Source of the DNA: Mycolicibacterium llatzerense
GTDB lineage: Bacteria; Actinomycetota; Actinomycetes; Mycobacteriales; Mycobacteriaceae
NCBI RefSeq assembly: GCF_000878195.1
Contig: NZ_JXST01000019.1
Location: forward strand, 1-64,000
Direction of reading: 5' to 3'
Length of the DNA: 64,000 nucleotides
In this document: positions 20,131-28,911 of the stretch, piece by piece
How positions within the stretch are numbered: the stretch's first letter is position 1
Layout: each line of letters opens with the position of its first letter
Program-made: the position numbers and the translations under genes
The notes under the pieces: generated by a model
The model's input: only the letters and a program-made list of their open reading frames with translations
The model's database searches: none
What the model was told of the DNA's origin: nothing

Positions 20131-21105
20131 CTAGTGCGCAGCCAGAATCGTGCGAGCTCGCTGCGTATCGCGATCCATGGCCACGACCAGGTCATCCACC
20201 GAATCGAACTTCTCCTGGCCGCGGATGCGCGAGACGAAATCGACCGCCACGTGCTGGCCGTACAGGTCGGCCTCGGTGTCGAGCACGAAGGCCTCGACGG
20301 TGCGGGTGCGCCCGGAGAACGTCGGATTGGTGCCCACCGATACCGCGGCCTGGTAACGCTCCCCCGGTGTCACGGTGCCGACCGAGGGGCCGTGCCCGAG
20401 CACGGTGAACCACGCGGCGTAGACGCCGTCGGCCGGGATCGCCGAGTGCATCGGCGGGGCAACGTTGGCGGTCGGGAAACCCAGTCCGCGGCCCCGGCCG
20501 TCGCCGCGGACGACGACGCCTTCCACGCGGTGCGGGCGCCCCAGCGCTTCAGTCGCGGCCACCATGTCGCCGGCGTCCACGCAGGACCGGATGTAGGTGG
20601 ACGAGAACGTCACGGTCTCGGCGCGGTGATGCTCGGCCACCAGCGAGATGCCCTCGACGGCGAAACCGAACCGTTCCCCGGCCTTGCGCAGCAGCGGCAC
20701 GTTGCCGCCGGCCTTCTTGCCGAAGGTGAAGTTCTCGCCGACCACGACCTCGAGGACATGCAAGCGCTCGACGAGGAGCTCATGCACGTAGCGCTCGGGG
20801 GTCAGCTTCATGAAGTCGGTGGTGAACGGCATCACCAGGAACACATCGACGCCGAGTTCCTCGACCAGCTCGGCCCGGCGCGTCAGCGTCGTCAGCTGCG
20901 CGGGATGGCTGCCCGGTAGGACCACTTCCATCGGATGCGGATCGAACGTCATCAGCACCGTGGGCACGCCGCGGGATCGGCCGGCCTTGACGGCATGGCT
21001 GATCAGCTCCGCATGTCCACGATGTACGCCATCGAACACCCCGATGGTGACCACACATCGGCCCCAGTCCGTGGGGATCTCGTCCTGCCCACGCCAGCGC
21101 TGCAC
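20131..21105 (-). CDS. ribF: Bifunctional riboflavin kinase / FAD synthetase
   Basis: This 324-residue enzyme makes FMN from riboflavin and then FAD. The N-terminal nucleotidyltransferase domain shows VVTIGVFDGVHRGHAELI and ETVTFSSTYIRSCVDAGD. The C-terminal kinase domain shows GRGLGFPTANVAPP and VSVGTNPTFSGRTRTVEAFVLD. The start is taken as GTG 21105 (VQRWRGQDEIPTDWGR), matching M. tuberculosis RibF; the frame is open further upstream. It is divergent from the metal regulator gene. The FAD supply is relevant to the flavoenzymes of the island but shows no special link. Confidence 0.96.
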   Translation of the reverse strand: MQRWRGQDEIPTDWGRCVVTIGVFDGVHRGHAELISHAVKAGRSRGVPTVLMTFDPHPMEVVLPGSHPAQLTTLTRRAELVEELGVDVFLVMPFTTDFMKLTPERYVHELLVERLHVLEVVVGENFTFGKKAGGNVPLLRKAGERFGFAVEGISLVAEHHRAETVTFSSTYIRSCVDAGDMVAATEALGRPHRVEGVVVRGDGRGRGLGFPTANVAPPMHSAIPADGVYAAWFTVLGHGPSVGTVTPGERYQAAVSVGTNPTFSGRTRTVEAFVLDTEADLYGQHVAVDFVSRIRGQEKFDSVDDLVVAMDRDTQRARTILAAH

Positions 21106-21172
21106 GCCCGCAAGCCTACGGCGCGCCGCTACGGCAGGCACCGTGAGATCCCCGGATCAGGTGACGATTGCC

Positions 21173-21178
21173 TAAACT
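21173..21178 (+). promoter_or_regulatory. -10 hexamer of the mntR/sirR gene
   Basis: TAAACT lies 7 nt before the GTG start at 21186, consistent with a leaderless transcript. The surrounding TTGCCTAAACTTTG is A/T-rich and could be a site for the regulator itself, but no clean palindrome is visible. Confidence 0.45.
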
Positions 21179-21185
21179 TTGTGCT

Positions 21186-21902
21186 GTGAGTCCTGCAGAA
21201 GACGCTGGCAATCCGCCAGATCTATCCCCGGTCGCCCAGGACTACCTCAAAGTCATCTGGACCGCGCAGGAGTGGTCGCGAGAGAAAGTCAGCACAAAGA
21301 TGCTGGCAGAACGCATCGGGGTGTCGGCGTCGACGGCGTCCGAATCGATCCGCAAGCTCGCCGACCAAGGCCTGGTGCACCACGAGAAGTACGGCGCCGT
21401 GACGCTGACCGACATCGGGCGCAGCGCGGCGCTGGCCATGGTCCGGCGGCACCGGTTGATGGAGACGTTCCTGGTGCGCGAGCTCGGCTACGGCTGGGAC
21501 GAGGTGCACGACGAAGCCGAAGTGCTGGAGCACGCCGTGTCGGACCGGATGCTCGACCGCATCGACGCCAAACTCGGCTTCCCGACCCGGGACCCGCACG
21601 GCGATCCGATCCCGGCGGCCGACGGCCGCGTGCCGACTCCCCCGGCCCGGCAGCTGTCGGCCTGCGCGGATGGCGACGCCGGCACGGTGGCCCGGATTTC
21701 CGATCACGACCCCGAGATGCTGCGGTACTTCGACAGCGTCGGGATCACACTCGATTCCCACCTGCGCGTGGTGGCCCGGCGGGACTTCGCCGGGATGATC
21801 TCCGTGGCCGTCACGGCCGCCGACGCCCTGGTCGACGACGCGGATGCCACCACCGTCGACCTCGGGAACCCCGCGGCCGAAGCGATCTGGGTCGTCGCCT
21901 AA
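21186..21902 (+). CDS. mntR: DtxR-family manganese-dependent regulator
   Basis: This 238-residue DtxR-family repressor has an N-terminal winged helix (QDYLKVIWTAQEWSREKVSTKMLAERIGVSASTASESIRKLADQGLV). The metal-binding dimerisation domain follows (RRHRLMETFLVRELGYGWDEVHDEAEVLEHAVSDRMLDRI), and then a C-terminal FeoA/SH3-like domain (about residues 165-238). The ortholog Rv2788 was named SirR and later shown to be MntR, controlling manganese uptake. The start is GTG 21186, with TAAACT 7 nt upstream. It converges on the catabolic operon, and a long hairpin separates the ends. Confidence 0.9.
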   Translation: MSPAEDAGNPPDLSPVAQDYLKVIWTAQEWSREKVSTKMLAERIGVSASTASESIRKLADQGLVHHEKYGAVTLTDIGRSAALAMVRRHRLMETFLVRELGYGWDEVHDEAEVLEHAVSDRMLDRIDAKLGFPTRDPHGDPIPAADGRVPTPPARQLSACADGDAGTVARISDHDPEMLRYFDSVGITLDSHLRVVARRDFAGMISVAVTAADALVDDADATTVDLGNPAAEAIWVVA

Positions 21903-21906
21903 CTCA

Positions 21907-21969
21907 CGCCGAGCGGCCAGTTATCGCACGCTTTTTCGTGATTTGCCTGCGATAACTGGCCAGTGGGCG
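21907..21969. terminator. Bidirectional hairpin after mntR (repeat family A, copy 1)
   Basis: GGCCAGTTATCGCA (21915-21928) and TGCGATAACTGGCC (21948-21961) form a perfect 14-bp stem, with CGCC/GGCG pairing further out. The gene ends on both sides converge on it. The left half, GCCGAG(C/T)GGCCAGTTATCGCACG followed by TTTTTC, recurs at 56886-56948. Confidence 0.65.
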
Positions 21970-21973
21970 GCAA

Positions 21974-22822
21974 TCAGTTCGCGAGTCTGCTGTGGTACGC
22001 CGCACGCACTGCAGCGTCGGTGTGCGTGAACGTGGTGTCGAAGTGGGCGGCATGCGAAATCCAATGCCGGGCGCCGTCCGGAAGCGCGCCCATGATCTTG
22101 ATCATGGCGCCGAGCAGCCGGGGCACGGCCACCTTCGCTCTGCCACGGACGACAGCGTCGACGATGGCCGCCGCGACATCGTCGGGTTCCACTTCGCTGA
22201 TGGGCTGAATCCAGCGCGGAGCGCTGTGGCCCGCCGAGAGTTCGGTGTGCACGACGCCCGGGAGCACGGCGGTGACGGCGATGCCGTCATCGGCGAGTTC
22301 GAGATGCAGGGTCTCGGTGAATCCGACCACGGCGTGCTTGGTGGCGCAGTAGGTGGCGAGACCGGGAAACGCGCTCACTCCGGCCAGCGAGGCGACGTTG
22401 ACGATGTGGCCGCCGCGCCCGCGCATCCGGAGGGCGGCCAGCTTCGATCCGTTCAGCACGCCGCCCAGGTTGATGGCGACCATGCGGTCGGTCATCTCGT
22501 CGGTCTCGTCGGCGAAGAGGCCGGTTGGCATGATGCCGGCGTTGTTGATCAAGACGTCGACGGGACCCAGCTGCGCTTCCACCTCGTCGAGGAAATCCGT
22601 GAACGATGCTCGGCTCGTGACGTCGAGGTGCAGTCCGCAGACCCGCTCGCCGGTGGCGGCGAATTCAGCGGCGGTCTTCTCGGCGAGCTCGACGTCGATG
22701 TCGCCGAGAGCGACCCGCGCACCGGCCCGCAGGAAGGCCAGGCCCGTCGCCCGCCCGATCCCTCTGGCGCCGCCGGTGATCACCACTACTTGGCCACGAA
22801 TGTCGTTGATTTTCTTGGTCAT
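21974..22822 (-). CDS. Short-chain dehydrogenase, last gene of the thiolase operon
   Basis: This 282-residue classical SDR has the cofactor motif TGGARGIGRA, NNAG at about residue 92, and the catalytic YCATK preceded by NVASLAG. The extra C-terminal stretch with basic and histidine residues is typical of mycobacterial SadH-like SDRs. It probably oxidises or reduces a hydroxyl of the island's substrate or an acyl intermediate. Its ATG overlaps the stop of the acyl-CoA synthetase (ATGA). It is the eighth and last gene of the operon starting at 30117. Confidence 0.85.
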   Translation of the reverse strand: MTKKINDIRGQVVVITGGARGIGRATGLAFLRAGARVALGDIDVELAEKTAAEFAATGERVCGLHLDVTSRASFTDFLDEVEAQLGPVDVLINNAGIMPTGLFADETDEMTDRMVAINLGGVLNGSKLAALRMRGRGGHIVNVASLAGVSAFPGLATYCATKHAVVGFTETLHLELADDGIAVTAVLPGVVHTELSAGHSAPRWIQPISEVEPDDVAAAIVDAVVRGRAKVAVPRLLGAMIKIMGALPDGARHWISHAAHFDTTFTHTDAAVRAAYHSRLAN

Positions 22823-24417
22823 TGGTCCACCATCTTTTGCAGTTGCGCCTTGAGCACCTTGCCGGTCTCATTGCGGGGCAGAGTGTCGACGAAGACGACG
22901 TCGCGCGGCACTTTGTGCCGGGCCAGCTCGGCACGGACATAACTCTTGACCTCGTCGGCGTCGAGCTCGGCGCCGCGGCGGCGTACCACGAACGCGCACA
23001 ACCGCTTTCCGAATTCCAGGTCGTCCACACCCACAACCGAGGTCTCGACCACCGCGGGATGGCCGGCGAGCAGATTCTCGACCTCCAACGGGAAGACGTT
23101 CTCGCCACCGGAGACGATCATGTCGTCGTCGCGGCCGTCGACGAACCACAGTCCGTTCTCGTCGAAGTGGCCGGTGTCCCCCGATGACAGCAATCCGTCG
23201 ACGGACTCTTTGTGGCCGCCGTCGGTGTAACCGGCGAAACTCAGTCCACTGGAGACGAAAAGCGTTCCGCTACGACCGGGTTCGGTGATCCTGCGCCGAT
23301 GTTCGTCGTATGCGGCGAGGGTGCAGCCCACGGGCGGACGGCCCACAGTACCTGGCGCGCTTCGCAATTCGCGCGGCGTGGCGACGGCCGCGACGGCGAC
23401 CTCCGTCGAACCGTAGAGGTTGTAGAGCACCTCCCCGAAGGCGTCCATCGTGCGCCGGCACAGGTCCGGCGACAGCGCCGATCCCGCGGCGAACACGACG
23501 CGCAACGACGACGTGTCATAGCGCGCCAGGACCTCAGAACCAAGGTCAAGGATCCGGGTGAGCATTGTGGGGACGACGATGAGCGCACTCACGCGGTGCC
23601 GTTCGATTGCCGCGAGCGTCGCCTCCGGATCGAATCGGCGCGCGAGCACGACGCGGTTGCCGAGCGCCAAACCCAAAGAGCAGGTGGCCAATCCAGTGGC
23701 ATGGAACATCGGCGCCGCGACGTAGTAGGCACCACGGGACGGCCACGGGATCCGGTCCAGCAGTTGCGCGGACTGCAGCGGGCTGACCTTGGCGCGTGGC
23801 GCACCCTTCGGTGTACCCGTGGTGCCGCTGGTGAGCAGCACCATGCCGCCGACCGAGGACGGCGCGGGCAACGCCGCCGTCGACCGGCCGGCCGCCAGTC
23901 CACGGACGCCGGACCAGCCGACGATGCGGTCGACCTCGAACGGCAGCACGTCGATCAGTTCGATGAACTCGTCATCGGCGATGACCGCGGTGACGTTCTC
24001 CCGCCGACACACGTCGGCGAGTTGCGGGGCCGCGAAACCGGTATTGAGCAAAACCACTCTGGCGCCGACTTTTCCGGTCGCGAAGAGCGCCAGGAGCAGC
24101 GCGCGGTGGTTGCGCACGAGCAGGCCGATCACCGAACCTGCACCGATCCCCCGGTCCGCGAGCCCCCGCGCCAGCGCGTTGGACAGCGCTTCCAACTCGG
24201 CGAAGCTCGCCGTGCCATCCTCGTCGGTGAGTGCGGCCGCATCGCCGTAACGCGCCGCGACGTGCCCCACCAACCCACCGAACGATCCGTAACGGCGCAA
24301 GCCCCGCGAAGCCGATATCGCGTCCAGTGGCCGACAGATATCCACCAATCCCCTACGCTGCAACACGATTGCGGCCTCGGCCATATCGCGCACCTGGCGC
24401 AGCAGCACCGTCATCAT
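22819..24417 (-). CDS. Acyl-CoA synthetase (FadD-type, AMP-forming)
   Basis: This 532-residue ANL-superfamily ligase has the phosphate loop LLTSGTTGTPKGAP, the adenine motif LYNLYGSTE, the hinge segment SGDTGHFDENGLWFVDGRDDDMIVSGGENVFP, and the C-terminal catalytic lysine in PRNETGKVLK. It should activate a carboxylic acid to its CoA thioester. In this operon the acid would come from hydrolysis and oxidation of the Baeyer-Villiger product. The start is ATG 24417 (MMTVLLRQV), with AGGG 3-6 nt upstream, just after the hydrolase stop at 24423. The longer open frame upstream is rejected for that reason. Confidence 0.9.
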   Translation of the reverse strand: MMTVLLRQVRDMAEAAIVLQRRGLVDICRPLDAISASRGLRRYGSFGGLVGHVAARYGDAAALTDEDGTASFAELEALSNALARGLADRGIGAGSVIGLLVRNHRALLLALFATGKVGARVVLLNTGFAAPQLADVCRRENVTAVIADDEFIELIDVLPFEVDRIVGWSGVRGLAAGRSTAALPAPSSVGGMVLLTSGTTGTPKGAPRAKVSPLQSAQLLDRIPWPSRGAYYVAAPMFHATGLATCSLGLALGNRVVLARRFDPEATLAAIERHRVSALIVVPTMLTRILDLGSEVLARYDTSSLRVVFAAGSALSPDLCRRTMDAFGEVLYNLYGSTEVAVAAVATPRELRSAPGTVGRPPVGCTLAAYDEHRRRITEPGRSGTLFVSSGLSFAGYTDGGHKESVDGLLSSGDTGHFDENGLWFVDGRDDDMIVSGGENVFPLEVENLLAGHPAVVETSVVGVDDLEFGKRLCAFVVRRRGAELDADEVKSYVRAELARHKVPRDVVFVDTLPRNETGKVLKAQLQKMVDQ

Positions 24418-24422
24418 GTCCC

Positions 24423-25388
24423 TCACTCTTGCGCCATGGGCTGATGTGCCTGCCCCACGGCGGCGCGCAGAAAACCACCGCCGGTCGTCATGCTGTCCAA
24501 ACTTCCGTCGCGGCGACGTGGCACCATCCAATAGCCGTGGGCCAATCCCGGCCATACCCGCTGCTCGCAGTGGCCGCCCGTCGCAGTCACCCGCGCGGCG
24601 AAGGCTTCAGCATCTGCACGCATGACTTCTCTTGTGCCGTAGTGCAATTGAATCGGCGGCAGATTCGATAGATCGGCGTTGAGCAGGCACAGCCGCGGAT
24701 CCGCGATGTCCGAATCACCCACGTACAGCGCCAAGGCGCGGGCAGCCGCACGGGGATCGAACGGCTGCCGACGCACCCGGGGATCGGCGATCGGCGCCCG
24801 GTAGGACGGGTCGATCAACGGGCCCCACAACGCCAATGCGGCGGGCGCTGGTAGGCCTTCCTTCTTGGCCCGCAGCGCCACCGCCACGGAGAGGTGTCCG
24901 CCGGCCGAATCACCGGCGATCACCACTTTGCGCGGGTCGTAGCCCTGGGCGAGTAGCCACCGATACGCCGCCATTGCCGCATCCTCGGCGGCGGGGAACG
25001 TGTGCTCTGGCGCCAACGGGTAACCGATGACCAGTGCCGGCAGCCCCGAGAACTCCGACAGACACGACGCAAAGCCCCGATGCGTGCGCGGCGAGCAGAC
25101 CACATATCCGCTGCCGTGCAACACCAGTACGACGCCCGCGCGGTCGCGGACACCCGGCGCGCGGACCCACTCACCGTGTAGTGGCGGCTCGACGGATTCG
25201 ACCGTCGTTCCGGGGACGACAGAGGTGAGGCGGGCGATCGCCTTGTTGGCGACCGGCCGCATCAGCGTGATCAGCCGCGGGTTGGCTGCCATCAGCCGGA
25301 TGGCAGTACCGGCAGCCACCCGCGCAACCGAATTCCTGGTCAGTCGATCAACTATCGCCATGACGGTGAGTGGGGCCGCGGTTCTCAT
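24423..25388 (-). CDS. Alpha/beta hydrolase of the hormone-sensitive-lipase type
   Basis: This 321-residue esterase has an oxyanion motif VLHGSGYVV (HGSG in place of the usual HGGG) and the nucleophile in IAGDSAGGHLS. It also has the aspartate region ADLSNLPPIQLHYGTREVMRADAEAF and a C-terminal histidine in WPGLAHGYWM. It resembles LipR-type esterases. It may open a lactone or release a CoA or alcohol in the pathway. It overlaps the upstream acyl-CoA dehydrogenase by ATGA and is followed 5 bp later by the ligase gene. Confidence 0.87.
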   Translation of the reverse strand: MRTAAPLTVMAIVDRLTRNSVARVAAGTAIRLMAANPRLITLMRPVANKAIARLTSVVPGTTVESVEPPLHGEWVRAPGVRDRAGVVLVLHGSGYVVCSPRTHRGFASCLSEFSGLPALVIGYPLAPEHTFPAAEDAAMAAYRWLLAQGYDPRKVVIAGDSAGGHLSVAVALRAKKEGLPAPAALALWGPLIDPSYRAPIADPRVRRQPFDPRAAARALALYVGDSDIADPRLCLLNADLSNLPPIQLHYGTREVMRADAEAFAARVTATGGHCEQRVWPGLAHGYWMVPRRRDGSLDSMTTGGGFLRAAVGQAHQPMAQE

Positions 25389-26653
25389 CCGGCCAGTAGT
25401 CCCTTCGCGATGTGGGTCACCTGGACCTCATTGCTGCCCGCGTAGATCATCAACGACTTGGCGTCCCGCGCGAGTTGTTCCACCCGGTATTCGGCCATAT
25501 AGCCGTTGCCGCCGAACAACTGCACCGCATCCATGGCGACGTCGGTCGCGACCTCAGAGGAATACAGCTTCACCGCGGACGCCTCGGACAGCGACGGGAT
25601 CTTTCCGGCTTGCACCTTCTCCAGGGTCTGGAACACCATGTTCTGCACGTTGATTCGCGCAATCTCCATCTTGGCCAGCTTGAGCTGGATCAATTGGAAC
25701 TGTCCGATGTTCTGGCCCCACAGCGTGCGGGTCCTGGCGTAGTCCAGGCAACGCCGGTGACATTCGTTGATGATGCCCAGCGCCATCAGCGCCACTCCCA
25801 GCCGCTCTGCGGCGAAGTTCGCGCGGGCGCTTTCGCGCCCGTCCCCGCCACCGTGATCTTCGGTCTCACCGAGCAACCGATCCGGCGTGATGCGCACGTT
25901 GTCGAAGAACAGCTCGCCCGTGGGCGAGGACATCATGCCCATCTTCTTGAAGGCCTTGCCCTGAGTGAGGCCCGGCATCCCGGATTCGAGCACGAAGGTG
26001 AGCACCTTGCGGTTCCGGCGATCCGCATCGGGATGACCTTCATCCAACTTGGCGTAGACGATCAACACGTCAGCGTCGGGGCCGTTGGTGATGAAGGTCT
26101 TCTGGCCGTTGAGGATGTAGTCGGCACCGTCACGTTTGACGTAGGTCTTCATGCCGCCGAAGGCATCCGAACCCGCGTCGGGTTCGGTGATGGCCCAGCA
26201 CGCGATCTTCTCGAGGGTTACCAGCTCGGGCAACCACCGCTCCTTCTGTGCCAGCGTGCCGCGGCTGGCGATGGTGGCCGCACCCAGGCCGAGACTGACG
26301 CCGAGGGTGCTCAGCAGCCCGATGCTGACGCCGGCCAGTTCGGACACCAGCACGGCGGCCATCGACATCTGACCGCCGAGATCGCCCATGCCGCCCGACG
26401 ACCGCTCGCCCTTCTCCGGCTTCGGCTCCCCCGCGGCGATAGCGGCCGCTTTGACCCTTTCCTTCTCCAGCATGGTCTTGATGGCCTCGGCAGCAACCGC
26501 GTCAAGACCGAACTCGCTGAACAACTTTCGGGCGATCGGATAGGGCGACACCTCGCCGCGCTCCAGGCCGTCACGATGCGGCTCGATGTATTTGTCGATG
26601 AACTCGCGGACGCTCTCGCGAATGAGCTCGTCGGATTCGGACCACTCGATCAC
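25385..26653 (-). CDS. Acyl-CoA dehydrogenase (FadE-type)
   Basis: This 422-residue flavoprotein is of the acyl-CoA dehydrogenase family: ACWAITEPDAGSDAFGG and KTFITNGPDADV in the middle domain, ARTRTLWGQNIGQFQLIQLKLA for flavin contact, and QLFGGNGYMAEYRVEQLARDAKSLMIYAGSNEVQ at the C-terminus. In many family members the catalytic base is a glutamate in YEGT; here that position is alanine (YAGS). An insertion near residues 70-95 (EPKPEKGERSSGG) is unusual. GTG at 26653 overlaps the preceding SDR stop (GTGA). It is probably the counterpart of M. tuberculosis FadE21, which neighbours ltp1 there. Confidence 0.88.
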   Translation of the reverse strand: MIEWSESDELIRESVREFIDKYIEPHRDGLERGEVSPYPIARKLFSEFGLDAVAAEAIKTMLEKERVKAAAIAAGEPKPEKGERSSGGMGDLGGQMSMAAVLVSELAGVSIGLLSTLGVSLGLGAATIASRGTLAQKERWLPELVTLEKIACWAITEPDAGSDAFGGMKTYVKRDGADYILNGQKTFITNGPDADVLIVYAKLDEGHPDADRRNRKVLTFVLESGMPGLTQGKAFKKMGMMSSPTGELFFDNVRITPDRLLGETEDHGGGDGRESARANFAAERLGVALMALGIINECHRRCLDYARTRTLWGQNIGQFQLIQLKLAKMEIARINVQNMVFQTLEKVQAGKIPSLSEASAVKLYSSEVATDVAMDAVQLFGGNGYMAEYRVEQLARDAKSLMIYAGSNEVQVTHIAKGLLAG

Positions 26654-27516
26654 GACAGCCTCCCCGCGATGTCGTCGATCTCCCACAGACCGTCGGTCTC
26701 GATGGTTGTCAGGTCGTGCCAGCCGCCGAGCTCGGAGATCGCGCCGCCCTGCACCGCGAAGACCTTGCCGGTCAGCAGGCACTTCTCCGTTGCCAGGTAG
26801 GCCACCAACGGTGAGATGTTCGCTGGGCTGAACAGGTCGACCTCGCCGTCGTCGGGCTCCGCCATCAAGGCGCCCATGCCGGGGGTGGCCAAGGTGAGCC
26901 GGGTCCGGGCGATGGGTGCAATAGCGTTGGCCCGCACGCCATAGCGTTCCAGTTCATCGGCCGCGACCAAGGTCATCGCCGCGATGCCGGCCTTGGCCGC
27001 ACCGTAGTTCACCTGCCCGGCGTTCGGGACGGTGAGGCCCGATCCCGATGCCGTGTTGATCACCGCGGCGTTCGGCTGGTTGCCGGCCTTGCTTTGCGCC
27101 TTCCAGTACGCCGCCGCGTGCCGGAGCACCGAGAAGTGGCCTTTGAGATGTACTGAAACCACGGCGTCCCATTGGGATTCATCCATCGTCGGGATGAAGC
27201 CGTCACGCAAGATCCCGGCATTGTTCACCACCACGTCCAGACCGCCGAACTCACTGACTGCCTGTTCGATCAGGGCCGCTGCCCCAGCCCAGGTGGCGAT
27301 GTTGTCGGTATTGGCGACTGCTTTGCCGCCGGCGGCAACTATCTCGTCGACGACCTCTTGCGCCGGTCCCGCGTCTGCCCCCTCGCCGGTGTTGCTGCCA
27401 CCGAGGTCGTTGACGACCACGCTGGCGCCTTCCCGGGCGAACAGCAATGCGTGCTCGCGGCCGATGCCGCGCCCCGCGCCGGTGATGACGGCGATCCGTC
27501 CTGCCAAAGCTCCCAT
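26650..27516 (-). CDS. SDR-type 3-hydroxyacyl-CoA dehydrogenase (MFE-2-like)
   Basis: This 288-residue SDR has VITGAGRGIGREHALLFAREGASVVVNDLGG, VVVNNAGILRD and a catalytic YGAAKAG preceded by INTASGSG. The NDLGG motif and overall pattern resemble the dehydrogenase part of peroxisomal multifunctional enzyme type 2. It sits directly downstream of a MaoC-type hydratase, the partner activity in that enzyme. Together they would convert an enoyl-CoA to a 3-ketoacyl-CoA. The start is ATG 27516 and the FadE gene overlaps its stop. Confidence 0.88.
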   Translation of the reverse strand: MGALAGRIAVITGAGRGIGREHALLFAREGASVVVNDLGGSNTGEGADAGPAQEVVDEIVAAGGKAVANTDNIATWAGAAALIEQAVSEFGGLDVVVNNAGILRDGFIPTMDESQWDAVVSVHLKGHFSVLRHAAAYWKAQSKAGNQPNAAVINTASGSGLTVPNAGQVNYGAAKAGIAAMTLVAADELERYGVRANAIAPIARTRLTLATPGMGALMAEPDDGEVDLFSPANISPLVAYLATEKCLLTGKVFAVQGGAISELGGWHDLTTIETDGLWEIDDIAGRLS

Positions 27517-27538
27517 GTCTGAAGTCCTCTCAACTCAA

Positions 27539-28414
27539 CTAATCGGCGAATACGGCCAGGCCGTCAGTGATGGCGAATTCCTCGCCGGCACTGCCGTTTC
27601 GGACGGTCTCGAACGCGTATCTCGTCGTGTGGCCGCCGCGGCCGGCCTGCCAGATTCGGGTCTCCAGGTCATCACCGGGAAAAACCATCTTGGAGAACCG
27701 GACGGCAAATCTCTTGAGCCGGTTGACGTCTTCGCCGCCGACCTCGGTCAGCAAGGCCCACGATGTGAAGGCCATGGTGCACAGGCCGTGGGCGATGATG
27801 CCCGGCAGCCCGGCATCCTTGGCCACCTCCTCGTCGAGGTGGATCGGCATCGGATCCCCCGATGCCGGTGAGTAACGGAACGTCTGGTCGGCATCGACAT
27901 GCTGGATGACCTTGGCCAGCGGGGGTTCGTCGCGCAGAGCGGTGTCGAACTTGTGGCTCGGGCCCAATTCGCCGATCTTCTTGCCGGCGTTGAACCCGCG
28001 GAAGAAGCACGTCACGTACTGTTCGTTGACGAGGTCACCATCATCGGTCCGGCATTCCAGGTAGACCGATGCGCGTGTGCCGTTCTCGAGCCCTTCGTAG
28101 CCGAGCATCATGCCGCGCGACACCAGCTTGTCACCCGGGTAGATCGGCCGGTGGAAGTGAAAGTCCTGCTCCCCGTGCACCACCCGGGGAATCAGCTCCA
28201 CTGGCGCCACGTCGACGGTCGGAGTCAGCAAGGATTCGAACACCGGCACGATCGCGAAGATCGGCGGGGCCACATCACCGGCAAGGTGCGCCGGGATGGG
28301 ATCGTTGGTGGCCTTCGCATAGTCGATCAAGTGCTCCCGGGTGACCTCGAAGTGGTCGTCGTCGGTCCACTTGTTGAGCCCAGCATCATCGAAAACCAGT
28401 TCCTCGTCGGCCAT
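27539..28414 (-). CDS. MaoC-family enoyl-CoA hydratase (double hot-dog)
   Basis: This 291-residue protein has two hot-dog repeats. The second carries the hydratase-2 motif YSPASGDPMPIHLDEEVAKDAGLPGIIAHGL with catalytic Asp and His; the first is degenerate. Such proteins hydrate trans-2-enoyl-CoA to (R)-3-hydroxyacyl-CoA, often with bulky or sterol-like acyl chains. The start is ATG 28414, one base after the SRPBCC stop; the open frame to 28561 overlaps the previous gene and is not used. The dehydrogenase follows after 22 bp. Confidence 0.9.
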   Translation of the reverse strand: MADEELVFDDAGLNKWTDDDHFEVTREHLIDYAKATNDPIPAHLAGDVAPPIFAIVPVFESLLTPTVDVAPVELIPRVVHGEQDFHFHRPIYPGDKLVSRGMMLGYEGLENGTRASVYLECRTDDGDLVNEQYVTCFFRGFNAGKKIGELGPSHKFDTALRDEPPLAKVIQHVDADQTFRYSPASGDPMPIHLDEEVAKDAGLPGIIAHGLCTMAFTSWALLTEVGGEDVNRLKRFAVRFSKMVFPGDDLETRIWQAGRGGHTTRYAFETVRNGSAGEEFAITDGLAVFAD

Positions 28415-28415
28415 T

Positions 28416-28856
28416 TCAGACCGCCGCCGCGGCCAGCGCGTCGAGCTGCTCGAGGGTCTTGTCGAGTTGCTTGGCACCGTCCTTCTCCACCGCCTTGGCC
28501 AGCGCACCCTTGACCAGCGCGCCTTCGAAGTCTCCGGCCACGGTGAACTCCGAACCCTCACCCGACTGTGTGACGGTGAACTCGAAGAGTGCCTTCACTC
28601 CCGCCATGCCGGTGCCGGACAACGCGAAGGTGGTGGGCGCGTCCATCTTCTCGATCTTCCATTCGATCTTGTTGGCCATGCCCAGCATGACGATCTTTGC
28701 GGTCAACGCAGTACCCGGCGTGATCGTGGGCGGCACTTCGCTCAGCCACTTCTCGTGGACGGTGAACCACTTGTCCCAAGTGGAGAGGTCCGAGACGATC
28801 GCCCAGATTGCTTCCGGTGAGGCCGACAGGGTCTTGGTGGCTTCGATGTGTCCCAT
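28416..28856 (-). CDS. SRPBCC (START-like) hydrophobic-ligand-binding protein
   Basis: This 146-residue protein begins MGHIEATKTLSASPEAIWAIVSDLSTWDKWFTVHEKW, the standard opening of the polyketide-cyclase/SRPBCC fold, and ends in a long helix (KQLDKTLEQLDALAAAAV). It probably binds a hydrophobic substrate or acyl-CoA in a deep pocket. ATG at 28856 has AGGAG 7 nt upstream. It lies between the thiolase and the hydratase in the operon, so a carrier role for the pathway's intermediates is likely but not shown. Confidence 0.85.
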   Translation of the reverse strand: MGHIEATKTLSASPEAIWAIVSDLSTWDKWFTVHEKWLSEVPPTITPGTALTAKIVMLGMANKIEWKIEKMDAPTTFALSGTGMAGVKALFEFTVTQSGEGSEFTVAGDFEGALVKGALAKAVEKDGAKQLDKTLEQLDALAAAAV

Positions 28857-28911
28857 GGTTGTACTCCTTGTTCCTGTTGATCGGTTGTGTTGTGTTCGTT
28901 GATGGTTCGGT

